Part shown: positions 5,633-12,944 of the stretch, one piece after another
Position numbering within the stretch: position 1 is the first letter of the stretch
How the letters are laid out: each line of letters opens with the position of its first letter
DNA from: DAISJD01 sp036821645
Lineage (GTDB): Bacteria > Pseudomonadota > Alphaproteobacteria > ATCC43930 > CGMCC-115725
Assembly: GCA_036821645.1 (NCBI GenBank)
Contig: DAISJD010000077.1
Span: 1 to 15,201, forward strand
Length of the DNA: 15,201 bases
Reading direction: 5' to 3'
The notes under the pieces: generated by a model
Databases searched by the model: none
Seen by the model: only the letters and a program-made list of their open reading frames with translations
Told to the model about the DNA's origin: nothing
Made by a program: the position numbers and the translations under genes

Positions 5633-8497
5633 ATGCAAAACGCGCAAGCTTCCTTCCTGTTCGGTAATAATTCAGTTTTTATCGCCGAACTTTACGCCAA
5701 GTATGTCGAGGATCCGTCGTCGGTCGATCCAAGCTGGCAGAGTTTCTTCGCAGAGCTCAAGGATGATGCGGTCTCGATTCTGACGGATGTGAAGGGCCCG
5801 TCCTGGAACCGTCGGCAGCTCCGCATGATCGAGCCCCAAGGGGCGGCACCCGTCGCTCCGGCGAAGGGAACGGCGGCACCAGGACCGGGGGCTGCGGTCG
5901 ATCCCGCTTTGCAACGTCAGGCGACGACCGACACGATCCGGGCCTTGATGTTGATCAGGGCCTATCGGGTACGCGGCCATCTCTTGGCCAATCTCGACCC
6001 GTTGGGCCTGCAAAAGACCGAATCCCATCCCGATCTCGATCCGCTTGCCTATGGGTTTACGGAAAAGGATCTCGATCGTCCAATCCATATCGATGGGTTT
6101 TTGGGCTTCGAGACGGCGACGGTGCGCCAGATTTTGGCTCGTCTGCATCAGATTTATTGCGGCAAGATCGGTCTTGAATATATGCATATTCAAGAGCCGG
6201 CCCACCGCGCCTGGCTGCAAGACCGGATGGAACGTCCGGAAAACCGCACCCGGTACAGTGCGGACGATCGCAAGGCGATGCTGCGCGGTCTTACGGTCGG
6301 CGAAAGTTTCGAGCGGTTTTTGGATAAGCGGTTCACCGGAACCAAGCGGTTCGGCCTTGAAGGGGCCGAAAGCCTGATCCCGATGATGGACGAAATTTTG
6401 AAGCGCGGTGCCGAACTTGGCGTGCGCGAATACGTGTTGGGCATGGCCCATCGCGGCCGCCTCAATGTGCTGGCCAATACGATGGGCAAGCCGTTCGTTG
6501 CGATTTTCTCGGAATTTCAGGGCAATCCGGCCAATCCTGAGGATGTGCAAGGTTCCGGCGACGTCAAATACCATCTCGGCACGTCGAGTGACCGGGAATT
6601 CAGCGGCCAAATGGTCCATTTGTCCCTGACCGCCAACCCCTCCCATTTGGAGGCCGTGGATACGGTCGTTCTTGGCAAGGTGCGGGCGAAGCAAGATCAA
6701 CGCAACGACCAAGAGCGGGCAACCGTGGCCGGTATCCTGCTCCATGGCGATGCCGCTTTTGCCGGGCAAGGGCTTGTGGCCGAAACCCTCGAACTTTCCG
6801 AACTGAAGGGCTACAGCACGGGCGGCACCGTCCATGTGATCATCAACAACCAGATCGGCTTTACCACCAGTCCCGTGAACGCCCGGTCCGGCCCCTATTG
6901 CTCCGATGTCGCAAAGGCAACCCAATCGCCGATTTTCCACGTCAATGGCGACGACCCCGAAGCCGTTTTGGAAGTGGCGCGGGTCGCCATGGAATTTCGT
7001 CAGGCCTTTAAGAAAGACGTCGTCATCGACATGTTCTGTTATCGCCGTCACGGCCATAACGAAACCGACGAGCCTGCTTTCACCCAACCGCTCATGTATC
7101 GCAAGATCGCGAGCCACCCGACCACCCGTCAGATCTACGCCAAGCGCCTTGTCGATGAAGCCGTCCTGACCCAGGCCGAGGCCGATGGGATGGTGTCGGA
7201 TTTCATGGCGAAGCTCGACGGCGAATTCGATGCAGCGAAGACGTACCGTCCGAACAAGGCCGATTGGTTGGAAGGGGCTTGGTCCGGTTTCGCCTCTGCC
7301 CCGAATGAAGATCAAAAGAGCGAGACGGGTGTTGCCCTCGACATCCTGCAAGAGGTGGGTCGCGCGCTTACTCAGGTGCCGGAAGGGTTCAATCTCAACC
7401 GTAAGATCGCCCGCCAGTTCCAAGAAAAGCAAAAAATGTTCGAAACCGGTACCGGTTTCGATTGGGCGACTGCCGAAGCCTTGGCGTTCGGCACCCTTGC
7501 CCTTGAAGGACATGGCACGCGGCTATCCGGTCAGGATTGCGGTCGCGGCACCTTCTCGCATCGTCATGCGGTACTGACCGACCAGGAAAACGAACGGCCC
7601 TATCTGCCGCTCAACAATATCCGTCCGGGTCAGGCCACGGTCGAAATCCTGAACAGCCCATTGTCGGAATTGGGCGTGATGGGGTTCGATTACGGTTATT
7701 CCTTGGCCGAGCCGAACAAGCTTGTGATTTGGGAAGGCCAATTCGGCGATTTCGCCAATGGCGCGCAGATCATCATCGATCAGTTCCTGTCGTCGGCCGA
7801 GGCCAAGTGGCTGCGCATGTCCGGCCTGTCCCTGTTGTTGCCTCATGGCTATGAGGGGCAGGGGCCGGAACATTCGTCCGCCCGGCTCGAGCGTTACCTG
7901 CAAATGTGCGCCGAAGACAATATGCAGGTGGTCAATATGTCGACCCCGGCGAACTACTTCCATGTGTTGCGCCGTCAGATCAAGCGCAATTTCCGTAAGC
8001 CGCTGGTGGTGATGGCCCCGAAATCCATGCTGCGCGCGAAATTGTCGGATTTGGCCGATATGGGCCCCGGAACCTATTTCCACCGGGTCTATGACGAGGT
8101 TGAAACCTTGGTCGCCCCGGATGCGGTGAAGCGGGTCGTGTTGTGTTGCGGCAAGCTTTATCACGAATTGGCGGCCCAGCGGAAGGAACGCAAAATCGAT
8201 ACGGTCGCCTTGGTTCGGATCGAGCAACTCTTCCCGTTCCCTGCGGCTGAGCTTGCCACCGTGTTGGGGCGCTATAAAAATGCCGAGGTGGTTTGGTGTC
8301 AGGAAGAACCCCAGAATATGGGGGCCTGGACCTTCCTCGATCGCCGGATCGAAGCGGTCTTGAAGACGGTCGGCGGTGCGGCCAAGCGGCCTGGCTATGT
8401 CGGTCGGGCCGAAGCCGCCGCAACGGCAACCGGTTCCATGAAGCGGCACGTTCAAGAACAGAATAAACTCATCGACGAGGCGTTGACGCTCGCCTGA
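5633..8497 (+). CDS. sucA: 2-oxoglutarate dehydrogenase, E1 component
   Basis: This is the thiamine-diphosphate-dependent E1 of the 2-oxoglutarate dehydrogenase complex. It decarboxylates 2-oxoglutarate and succinylates the lipoyl group of SucB. It has 954 residues from ATG 5633 (957 from the in-frame TTG 5624). Visible in order: the N-terminal E2-interacting segment (SFLFGNNSVFIAELYAKY, DPSSVDPSWQSFF); RAYRVRGHLLANLDPL; FTGTKRFGLEGAE; catalytic H273 in GMAHRGRLNVLAN and H314 in GDVKYHLG, matching E. coli His260 and His298; the ThDP/Mg region ILLHGDAAFAGQG and INNQIGFTTSP; CYRRHGHNETDEP; and the transketolase-like domain with GTFSHRHAV, EGQFGDF and HGYEGQGPEHSSAR. The length separates it from pyruvate dehydrogenase E1. 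The start is ambiguous because a duplication separates the ribosome-binding region from both candidates. sucB follows after a hairpin. Confidence 0.96.
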   Translation: MQNAQASFLFGNNSVFIAELYAKYVEDPSSVDPSWQSFFAELKDDAVSILTDVKGPSWNRRQLRMIEPQGAAPVAPAKGTAAPGPGAAVDPALQRQATTDTIRALMLIRAYRVRGHLLANLDPLGLQKTESHPDLDPLAYGFTEKDLDRPIHIDGFLGFETATVRQILARLHQIYCGKIGLEYMHIQEPAHRAWLQDRMERPENRTRYSADDRKAMLRGLTVGESFERFLDKRFTGTKRFGLEGAESLIPMMDEILKRGAELGVREYVLGMAHRGRLNVLANTMGKPFVAIFSEFQGNPANPEDVQGSGDVKYHLGTSSDREFSGQMVHLSLTANPSHLEAVDTVVLGKVRAKQDQRNDQERATVAGILLHGDAAFAGQGLVAETLELSELKGYSTGGTVHVIINNQIGFTTSPVNARSGPYCSDVAKATQSPIFHVNGDDPEAVLEVARVAMEFRQAFKKDVVIDMFCYRRHGHNETDEPAFTQPLMYRKIASHPTTRQIYAKRLVDEAVLTQAEADGMVSDFMAKLDGEFDAAKTYRPNKADWLEGAWSGFASAPNEDQKSETGVALDILQEVGRALTQVPEGFNLNRKIARQFQEKQKMFETGTGFDWATAEALAFGTLALEGHGTRLSGQDCGRGTFSHRHAVLTDQENERPYLPLNNIRPGQATVEILNSPLSELGVMGFDYGYSLAEPNKLVIWEGQFGDFANGAQIIIDQFLSSAEAKWLRMSGLSLLLPHGYEGQGPEHSSARLERYLQMCAEDNMQVVNMSTPANYFHVLRRQIKRNFRKPLVVMAPKSMLRAKLSDLADMGPGTYFHRVYDEVETLVAPDAVKRVVLCCGKLYHELAAQRKERKIDTVALVRIEQLFPFPAAELATVLGRYKNAEVVWCQEEPQNMGAWTFLDRRIEAVLKTVGGAAKRPGYVGRAEAAATATGSMKRHVQEQNKLIDEALTLA

Positions 8498-8502
8498 AAG
8501 GG

Positions 8503-8538
8503 GGGGTACCCCGGTCCTTCTCTGGGCCGGGATACCCC
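8503..8538 (+). other. Long imperfect hairpin between sucA and sucB
   Basis: Arms 8503-8517 (ggggtaccccggtcc) and 8524-8538 (gggccgggatacccc) pair over 15 positions with one C/A mismatch and one G-T wobble around the loop ttctct. It lies five bases after the sucA stop and 65 bases before sucB. No T run follows, so it is more likely an mRNA processing or 3'-end stabilising structure, or a weak attenuator, than a classical terminator. Confidence 0.65.
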
Positions 8539-8603
8539 GTGTGTCGCCGCCCGAACGCCCCAGTTTAACGTACAATCCGAAACTCATTTTTCAAGGAAGC
8601 ACG

Positions 8604-9800
8604 ATGGCAACGGAAATCAAGGTCCCCACATTGGGTGAGTCGGTTACCGAAGCGACCGTTGCACGGTGGCTGAAGAAAGTTGGCGATGCGGTCGCGGTCG
8701 ATGACGCGCTCGTCGAACTTGAAACCGATAAAGTGACCCTCGAAGTCAATGCGTCGGCCGCCGGTGTGCTGGTCGCGATCGACGCCCCCGAAGGCACCAA
8801 TATCAGTGTCGGCGGCATCTTGGGACAAATCGATGCGGCCGGTGCCGCCCCGGTCGCGAAGCCTGCCGCCGCCGCTCCGGCTGTGGCCCCGGCCCCGGTC
8901 GTTGCCGCCGCAGCCCCTGAATCGGCGCTTGATCGTTCTGGTCCCGCCGCGCGCAAGATGGTCGAAGAAACCAAGGTCGATCCGGCCACCATCGCCGCCA
9001 CCGGCAAAGACGGTCGCGTGACCAAGGGCGACGTCATCGCCGCCGTGGAAAAGGCGGCAAGCCCCGCCCCGACCGCAGCCAGCGCCCCGGTCGCCGCCGG
9101 TGCCCGCGAACAGCGCGTGCGGATGACCCGTCTGCGCAAGCGCATTGCCGAACGGTTGAAAGAAGCCCAAAACACCGCCGCCATGCTCACCACCTTCAAC
9201 GAGGTGGATATGTCGGCGATCATGGCACTGCGCGAAACCCACAAGGATGCGTTTGAAAAACGCTATGGCGTGCGTCTTGGCTTCATGTCGCTGTTCGTCA
9301 AGGCTTGTATCGCAGCCTTGAAGGAACTGCCCGCCGTCAATGCCGAGATCAGCGGCGACGAGTTGGTCTATAAGAATTACTACGATATCGGCGTTGCCGT
9401 CGGCACGGAAAACGGTCTCGTGGTGCCGGTGGTGCGCGATGCCGACAAGCTCGGCTTTGCCGAAATCGAAAAGACGATTGCCGGTTACGGTAAAAAGGCC
9501 CGCGACGGCAAGCTGACCATGGAAGAATTGTCGGGTGGGACCTTCACCATCTCGAACGGCGGCGTCTATGGTTCCTTGATGTCCACCCCGATTTTGAACC
9601 CGCCGCAATCCGCGATTTTGGGCATGCACAAGACCCAGAAGCGCCCGGTCGTGGTCGGCGACAAGATCGAAATTCGCCCGATGATGTATCTGGCCCTCTC
9701 CTATGACCATCGCATCATCGACGGGCGTGAAGCCGTGACCTTCCTCGTGCGGGTCAAGGAAAATATCGAAGATCCGCAACGGATGTTGTTGGACCTCTAA
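8604..9800 (+). CDS. sucB: 2-oxoglutarate dehydrogenase, E2 component (dihydrolipoyl succinyltransferase)
   Basis: This is the core of the 2-oxoglutarate dehydrogenase complex; it transfers the succinyl group from its lipoyl arm to CoA. The 398-residue protein has one lipoyl domain (about 1-77, with lipoylated K43 in ELETDKVTLEV), an Ala/Pro-rich linker (about 80-110), a peripheral-subunit-binding domain (about 111-150, SGPAARKMVEE to GRVTKGDVIAAVE), a second short Ala/Pro linker, and the catalytic domain starting at RVRMTRLRKRIAERL and ending with the active site SYDHRIIDGRE (H369, D373). A single lipoyl domain and this length match SucB rather than the pyruvate E2. ATG 8604 is supported by AAGGAA at 8593-8598, five bases upstream; an upstream in-frame start at 8541 would add 21 unrelated residues. 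A strong terminator follows. Confidence 0.97.
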   Translation: MATEIKVPTLGESVTEATVARWLKKVGDAVAVDDALVELETDKVTLEVNASAAGVLVAIDAPEGTNISVGGILGQIDAAGAAPVAKPAAAAPAVAPAPVVAAAAPESALDRSGPAARKMVEETKVDPATIAATGKDGRVTKGDVIAAVEKAASPAPTAASAPVAAGAREQRVRMTRLRKRIAERLKEAQNTAAMLTTFNEVDMSAIMALRETHKDAFEKRYGVRLGFMSLFVKACIAALKELPAVNAEISGDELVYKNYYDIGVAVGTENGLVVPVVRDADKLGFAEIEKTIAGYGKKARDGKLTMEELSGGTFTISNGGVYGSLMSTPILNPPQSAILGMHKTQKRPVVVGDKIEIRPMMYLALSYDHRIIDGREAVTFLVRVKENIEDPQRMLLDL

Positions 9801-9811
9801 TTCTCGTCGAT

Positions 9812-9839
9812 CCGGGCCGGTCATCCGGCCCGGTTTTTT
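9812..9839 (+). terminator. Rho-independent terminator after sucB
   Basis: A perfect 9-bp stem, ccgggccgg (9812-9820) with ccggcccgg (9825-9833), closes the four-base loop tcat and is followed directly by six T residues (9834-9839). This is a textbook intrinsic terminator. It lies 12 bases after the sucB stop and 33 bases before lpd, so lpd probably has some independent expression or depends on read-through. Confidence 0.9.
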
Positions 9840-9872
9840 CGGATATTTTCATTCTTGCGGACGGACCTTGTC

Positions 9873-11279
9873 ATGAGCTTGAGCTTCGATATCGTCATCA
9901 TTGGCGGCGGCCCTGGCGGCTATATCGCGTCGATCCGTGCGGCCCAACTGGGCTTTTCGGTTGCCTGCGTAGAAAAGCGCGAGCAACTGGGCGGCACCTG
10001 CCTCAATGTCGGCTGCATTCCGTCGAAGGCGTTGCTGCAATCGTCGGAAAAATACGAAGAAGCCCGCCATGGCTTGGAAAGCCACGGCATCAAGGTGGGC
10101 GACGTGTCGCTCGACCTCGATCAATTGATGGCCCGCAAAAACAAGGTCGTGGCCGATCTCACCAAGGGGATCGAAGGGCTTTACCGCAAGAATAAGGTGA
10201 CGTGGCTGAAGGGGGCCGGAGTCATCACGGCACCGGGCCAGGTCACGGTCGCCTTGAATGACGGCACCACTGCCGTGGTTGCGGCCAAGCACATCATCAT
10301 CGCGACCGGGTCCGATGTGATCAATCTGCCGGGGGTTGCGATCGACGAAGAACAGATTGTCACCTCGACCGGGGCCCTGACCCTGAAGGCCGTGCCGAAA
10401 CATTTCGTCGTCATCGGCGGCGGCGTTATCGGGCTTGAACTGGGTTCCGTCTGGGCGCGCCTCGGGGCCAAGGTGACGGTGGTCGAATATCTCGACCGGA
10501 TTACCCCCGGCCTCGACGGGGAAACCGGCAAGACGCTCCAGCGCGTGCTGGCCAAGCAAGGGTTCGAGTTCAAACTGTCGACCAAGGTGACGGGGGCCGT
10601 TAAGGGGGCCGACGGCGTCACCCTCAGCCTCGAAGCGGCGGCGGGCGGCAATGCCGAAACCTTAACCGCCGATGTGGTGCTGGTCGCGATCGGTCGGCGG
10701 CCCTATACCGACGGGTTGGGGCTGGAAACGGTCGGCGTCGCCTTGGACGAGCGCAAGCGCGTCAAGGTTGACGGCCATTTCCAAACCACCGTGCCGGGCA
10801 TCTATGCCATCGGCGATGTGATCGCCGGGCCGATGTTGGCCCACAAGGCCGAGGAAGAAGGCGTCGTCCTGGTCGAAATGTTGGCCGGTCAGAAGCCGCA
10901 TATCAATTACGATGCGATCCCGTCCGTGATCTATACCCACCCGGAAGTGGCGTCGGTCGGCAAGGGCGAAGAAGAATTGAAGGCGGCGGGCATCGCCTAT
11001 AAGGCCGGGAAATTCCCGTTCCTGGCCAATAGCCGGGCGCGGGCCAATGGTGAGACGGAAGGGTTCGTCAAGATTTTGGCCGATGCCAAGACCGACCGGG
11101 TCTATGGCGTGCACATTATCGGCCCCGATGCCGGGACCATGATCGCCGAGGCGGTTCTGGCCTTGGAATATGGGGCCTCGTCCGAAGATATCGCCCGGAC
11201 CTGTCATGCCCACCCCACCCTGAACGAAGCGGTGAAGGAAGCCGCCCTGTCGGTGTTCGGCAAGCCGTTGAATATGTAA
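9873..11279 (+). CDS. lpdA: Dihydrolipoamide dehydrogenase (E3)
   Basis: This FAD flavoprotein reoxidises the dihydrolipoyl group of SucB and passes electrons to NAD+. It has 468 residues, the normal length. Visible: the FAD-binding GGGPGGY (11-17); the redox disulfide C43-LNVG-C48 in GGTCLNVGCIPSKALL; the NAD-binding VIGGGVIGLELGSVW; the second FAD motif TVPGIYAIGDV; and the C-terminal interface with catalytic H447 and E452 in HAHPTLNEAV. ATG 9873 has GGA at 9863-9865, seven bases upstream; an in-frame TTG at 9855 is possible but less likely. Its position directly after sucB indicates it serves the 2-oxoglutarate complex, although the same E3 may also serve pyruvate dehydrogenase. A terminator separates it from sucB, and it is convergent with the TetR gene at 11305. 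Confidence 0.96.
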   Translation: MSLSFDIVIIGGGPGGYIASIRAAQLGFSVACVEKREQLGGTCLNVGCIPSKALLQSSEKYEEARHGLESHGIKVGDVSLDLDQLMARKNKVVADLTKGIEGLYRKNKVTWLKGAGVITAPGQVTVALNDGTTAVVAAKHIIIATGSDVINLPGVAIDEEQIVTSTGALTLKAVPKHFVVIGGGVIGLELGSVWARLGAKVTVVEYLDRITPGLDGETGKTLQRVLAKQGFEFKLSTKVTGAVKGADGVTLSLEAAAGGNAETLTADVVLVAIGRRPYTDGLGLETVGVALDERKRVKVDGHFQTTVPGIYAIGDVIAGPMLAHKAEEEGVVLVEMLAGQKPHINYDAIPSVIYTHPEVASVGKGEEELKAAGIAYKAGKFPFLANSRARANGETEGFVKILADAKTDRVYGVHIIGPDAGTMIAEAVLALEYGASSEDIARTCHAHPTLNEAVKEAALSVFGKPLNM

Positions 11280-11319
11280 AAAAGGCCGCTTGCGGTGGCG
11301 GGAATCACCCCACCGCAAG
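11278..11319 (-). terminator. Terminator between the convergent lpdA and tetR genes
   Basis: Arms 11289-11298 (cttgcggtgg) and 11310-11319 (ccaccgcaag) form a perfect 10-bp stem with an 11-base loop. Read on the minus strand the stem is followed, after five bases, by six T residues (complement of 11278-11283), so it is best oriented to stop the TetR transcript. The plus-strand side lacks a T run but the stem may still help end lpdA. The structure overlaps the TetR stop codon, which lies in the loop, and its A/T run includes part of the lpdA stop. Confidence 0.7.
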
Positions 11320-11817
11320 TCCCACACTGTGCAGCACGATCGTGCCTTCGATGCTACGCAGCAGCCGTGCCGCCTCGATTTTGCGGGTGGTTGCATCGTG
11401 GATTGCCAAGAGAGACGCGATCCACGCCAAAAAACCCTGTGCGATCGCCTGGCCGATCGTCCGATAGAGCGGATCGCCCCGGGACGATAGGGCGGCGATT
11501 TCAAGCCAGACGCACATATAAGGCCACAGATCCGGGCTGGTCGCGAGAGCTAAGAGAGCCGGTTCCTGGTCCGCGATCGGGCGGGGTTCCGCCCAGCCGA
11601 TCGCGGTCAGGTGCGCCATCAGGCGGCTTGCGATCAGGATCAGGGTGGCTGTGATGATCTCTTCTTTATCCTTGAAATAATAGAGCAGCATCCGGTCGCT
11701 GGTGCCTGCCGCCGCCGCAAGCGGGCGCAGATTCGCCCCCGGCAGGCCGTGGGCCAGGACGTAATCGGCCAGCCGATTGAGCAATATCTCGCGCTTGGCG
11801 TCGGCCTTTACCGGCAC
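11305..11817 (-). CDS. TetR/AcrR-family transcriptional regulator
   Basis: This is a DNA-binding repressor of the TetR family, 170 residues from the GTG at 11817. The N-terminal helix-turn-helix is clear: AKREILLNRLADYVLAHG, then LRPLAAAAGTSDRMLLYYF with KDKEEII, the usual tyrosine-phenylalanine end of the recognition helix. The ligand-binding part is short for the family and mostly helical, and its ligand cannot be inferred. The frame stays open upstream to 11892, but that part overlaps the membrane-protein gene and does not look like TetR sequence. GTG 11817 has GGGA about nine bases upstream, and it overlaps the end of the membrane gene by 10 bases, suggesting translational coupling. The likely job is to control its own operon through the palindrome at 12272-12287; this is inferred from position only. 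Confidence 0.85.
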   Translation of the reverse strand: MPVKADAKREILLNRLADYVLAHGLPGANLRPLAAAAGTSDRMLLYYFKDKEEIITATLILIASRLMAHLTAIGWAEPRPIADQEPALLALATSPDLWPYMCVWLEIAALSSRGDPLYRTIGQAIAQGFLAWIASLLAIHDATTRKIEAARLLRSIEGTIVLHSVGLAVG

Positions 11818-12209
11818 GGTTTCTGATCCCGATTCAGGAGAAAACCGAGGGCCAGAGCCACCCCGATCGCCCAGAGCAAACAGGCGGCGCAATCGGCGCG
11901 GATGGCCGGGTCGGCACTATACCAATCGGTCCAACGGACCACGATTCCGTCGATCAGGACGGCGGTCGCCGCCATCAGGCTGGCCGCGCGTTGGCGATAT
12001 GTCGGCTCAAGGCCGAGGAGGACGGGCACGAACCAGACGAACGGGATCGTGCCGACGATCACCAGGCCATAGATGAGCGGCGTGGTGCCGTCGCTCAGCA
12101 GCCCCGCAGACCCCAAGGCCCGCAGGATGAACAGCCCGGCAAGCCATAAGCCGATGCCGAATAGGATGAGCAGAAGGGTGCGAAGCGGGTCGAGTCTCTG
12201 TGCCGTCAT
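11808..12209 (-). CDS. Small inner-membrane protein with four predicted helices
   Basis: This 133-residue hydrophobic protein has four likely membrane segments: about 9-31 (LRTLLLILFGIGLWLAGLFI region), 43-65 (LIYGLVIVGTIPFVWFVPVL), 74-90, and 108-126 (ACLLWAIGVALALGFLL). A short basic tail follows. The first helix and the ACLLWAIG segment remind me of DUF5367-type proteins, a recollection I cannot check here. ATG 12209 has AAGG nine bases upstream; starts at 12254 and 12257 would fall between the inferred -10 and the transcription start. Its 3' end overlaps the TetR gene by 10 bases, so the two are one operon and the TetR protein probably responds to something this protein handles. Function is unknown. 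Confidence 0.75.
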   Translation of the reverse strand: MTAQRLDPLRTLLLILFGIGLWLAGLFILRALGSAGLLSDGTTPLIYGLVIVGTIPFVWFVPVLLGLEPTYRQRAASLMAATAVLIDGIVVRWTDWYSADPAIRADCAACLLWAIGVALALGFLLNRDQKPCR

Positions 12210-12257
12210 GGTAAGAAGCCTTTCTATCGAGAGATTATGGTGCGTTTGCTTCATCAC

Positions 12258-12287
12258 CTTATATTAAAAAATGTAGCGATAGCTACA
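12258..12287 (-). promoter_or_regulatory. Probable promoter of the membrane protein-tetR operon with palindromic operator
   Basis: On the minus strand the sequence reads TGTAGC-tatc-GCTACA (12287 to 12272), then T6, then a -10-like TATAAG (complement of 12258-12263). A weak -35 (TTGTAG, or TGTAGC at 18-base spacing) overlaps the palindrome. Transcription would start near 12251, leaving a leader of about 42 bases to the ATG at 12209. An operator overlapping the -35 and spacer is a usual place for TetR repression. Binding by the adjacent TetR is inferred. Confidence 0.45.
12266..12287 (-). terminator. Short terminator downstream of the second tetR gene
   Basis: The same palindrome forms a 6-bp stem (TGTAGC / GCTACA) with a four-base loop, followed directly by six T residues on the minus strand (complement of 12266-12271). 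It starts ten bases after the stop codon of the TetR gene at 12297-12848. The stem is short and only half G/C, so termination would be modest. It shares its bases with the putative operator. Confidence 0.5.
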
Positions 12288-12296
12288 AAAATTGAA

Positions 12297-12848
12297 TCAC
12301 CCAAGCGACGCGGCTAAAAACTGCCGACAGGCGGCCAGGATTTCCTCTTGCAGTGGGCGTGTCTTGCACATCCGGGCCACGAGCACCGCGCCGACGCACT
12401 GGGTGAGGAGGGCGGTGGCGGCGGTGTCGGAACCCAAGACGGGGCCCCAAAAGGCGCGAAACTGGTGAAAAAAATCCTCGAACGCATCTTTCGCCGGCCC
12501 CTCGGACCGGGCGATTTCGGGACCGAGGGTTGGCAGGATGCAGCCTTGGCCCGGTTGGCCGAGATGGGACTGCGACAGATACTGCGCCAGAAGCGCCTGA
12601 AGCGGGTCGTCGGCGGGCAGACCCGTGGTCAAGTGCCGGATACTGCGGGTTAGTTCGTGGGCGACGAGACCGGCCATCAAATCGGCCTTGCCCGTAAAAT
12701 GACTGTAGAGCGCGCCGGGGGTAAGGTTTGCGGCCGCCATGAAAGCCCCGACCCCGGTGGCCGCGAAGCCCTGACTTTTGGCGAGGCGTGCGGCTTGTTT
12801 CAGCACCCGTTGCCGTGTCGCGTCCCGATGATCCGGCTTGTAGCGCAT
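12297..12848 (-). CDS. TetR/AcrR-family transcriptional repressor, divergent from the SDR-isomerase operon
   Basis: This 183-residue TetR-family regulator begins MRYKPDHRDATRQRVL, a start typical of one large TetR subgroup. It has a clear helix-turn-helix: ATGVGAFMAAANLTPGALYSHF (about 30-51) followed by GKADLMAGL. The C-terminal domain contains GQGC103ILPTLGPEIARS; a cysteine at this point is common in the subgroup and could take part in ligand or redox sensing. ATG 12848 is preferred over an in-frame TTG at 12869 because the -10 box TATAAT at 12871-12876 would place the transcription start near 12863, downstream of the TTG. It is divergent from the SDR-isomerase pair, with an 18-bp palindrome between them, so it most likely represses that operon. 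Confidence 0.9.
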   Translation of the reverse strand: MRYKPDHRDATRQRVLKQAARLAKSQGFAATGVGAFMAAANLTPGALYSHFTGKADLMAGLVAHELTRSIRHLTTGLPADDPLQALLAQYLSQSHLGQPGQGCILPTLGPEIARSEGPAKDAFEDFFHQFRAFWGPVLGSDTAATALLTQCVGAVLVARMCKTRPLQEEILAACRQFLAASLG

Positions 12849-12870
12849 GAAGGCACCGATTCCACTCAAG

Positions 12871-12876
12871 ATTATA
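12871..12876 (-). promoter_or_regulatory. -10 box of the divergent tetR gene
   Basis: Read on the minus strand this is a consensus TATAAT. It predicts transcription starting near 12863, about 15 bases before the ATG at 12848. The matching -35 region is poor, so the promoter may be weak. The palindrome at 12902-12919 lies just upstream of the -35 position. Confidence 0.5.
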
Positions 12877-12882
12877 AAAGGC

Positions 12883-12911
12883 TTGACAGGATGATGGTAT
12901 AATTAAATGAT
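12883..12911 (+). promoter_or_regulatory. Promoter of the SDR-isomerase operon
   Basis: A consensus -35 TTGACA (12883-12888) stands 17 bases before AATGAT (12906-12911), a 4/6 match to the -10 consensus. Transcription would begin near 12918, giving a leader of about 27 bases to ATG 12945. The -10 lies inside the 18-bp palindrome, which would let a bound TetR dimer block the polymerase. Confidence 0.55.
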
Positions 12912-12919
12912 CATTTAAT
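12902..12919. promoter_or_regulatory. Perfect 18-bp palindrome, probable TetR operator
   Basis: The sequence attaaatgatcatttaat is a perfect palindrome with no spacer, in an AT-rich island between the divergent tetR gene (starts 12848) and the SDR gene (starts 12945). It covers the SDR -10 box and lies just upstream of the tetR promoter. Size, symmetry and position are typical of TetR-family operators. Which protein binds it is inferred from adjacency. Confidence 0.7.
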
Positions 12920-12944
12920 AAATAATTCTTTAGTGATGGGCACG

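Noticed and set aside
5672..7513. 613-codon open frame on the minus strand, antisense to sucA
   Set aside because: It lies wholly opposite a gene with unmistakable E1 motifs. GC-rich third positions keep the antisense frame free of stops, and the translation shows no recognisable domain. The same applies to the long antisense frames at 1435-2478, 2450-3256, 3476-4525, 4333-5631, 7523-8587, 8565-9824, 9849-10559 and 10662-11504.
8561..8580. Possible internal promoter (TACAAT at 8571-8576) ahead of sucB
   Set aside because: No acceptable -35 lies at 16-18 bases upstream.
12883..12903. TTGACA and TATAAT close together as a consensus promoter
   Set aside because: The spacer between these two boxes (12883-12888 and 12898-12903) is only nine bases, too short for sigma-70. 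The same TTGACA with AATGAT at 17-base spacing was used instead.
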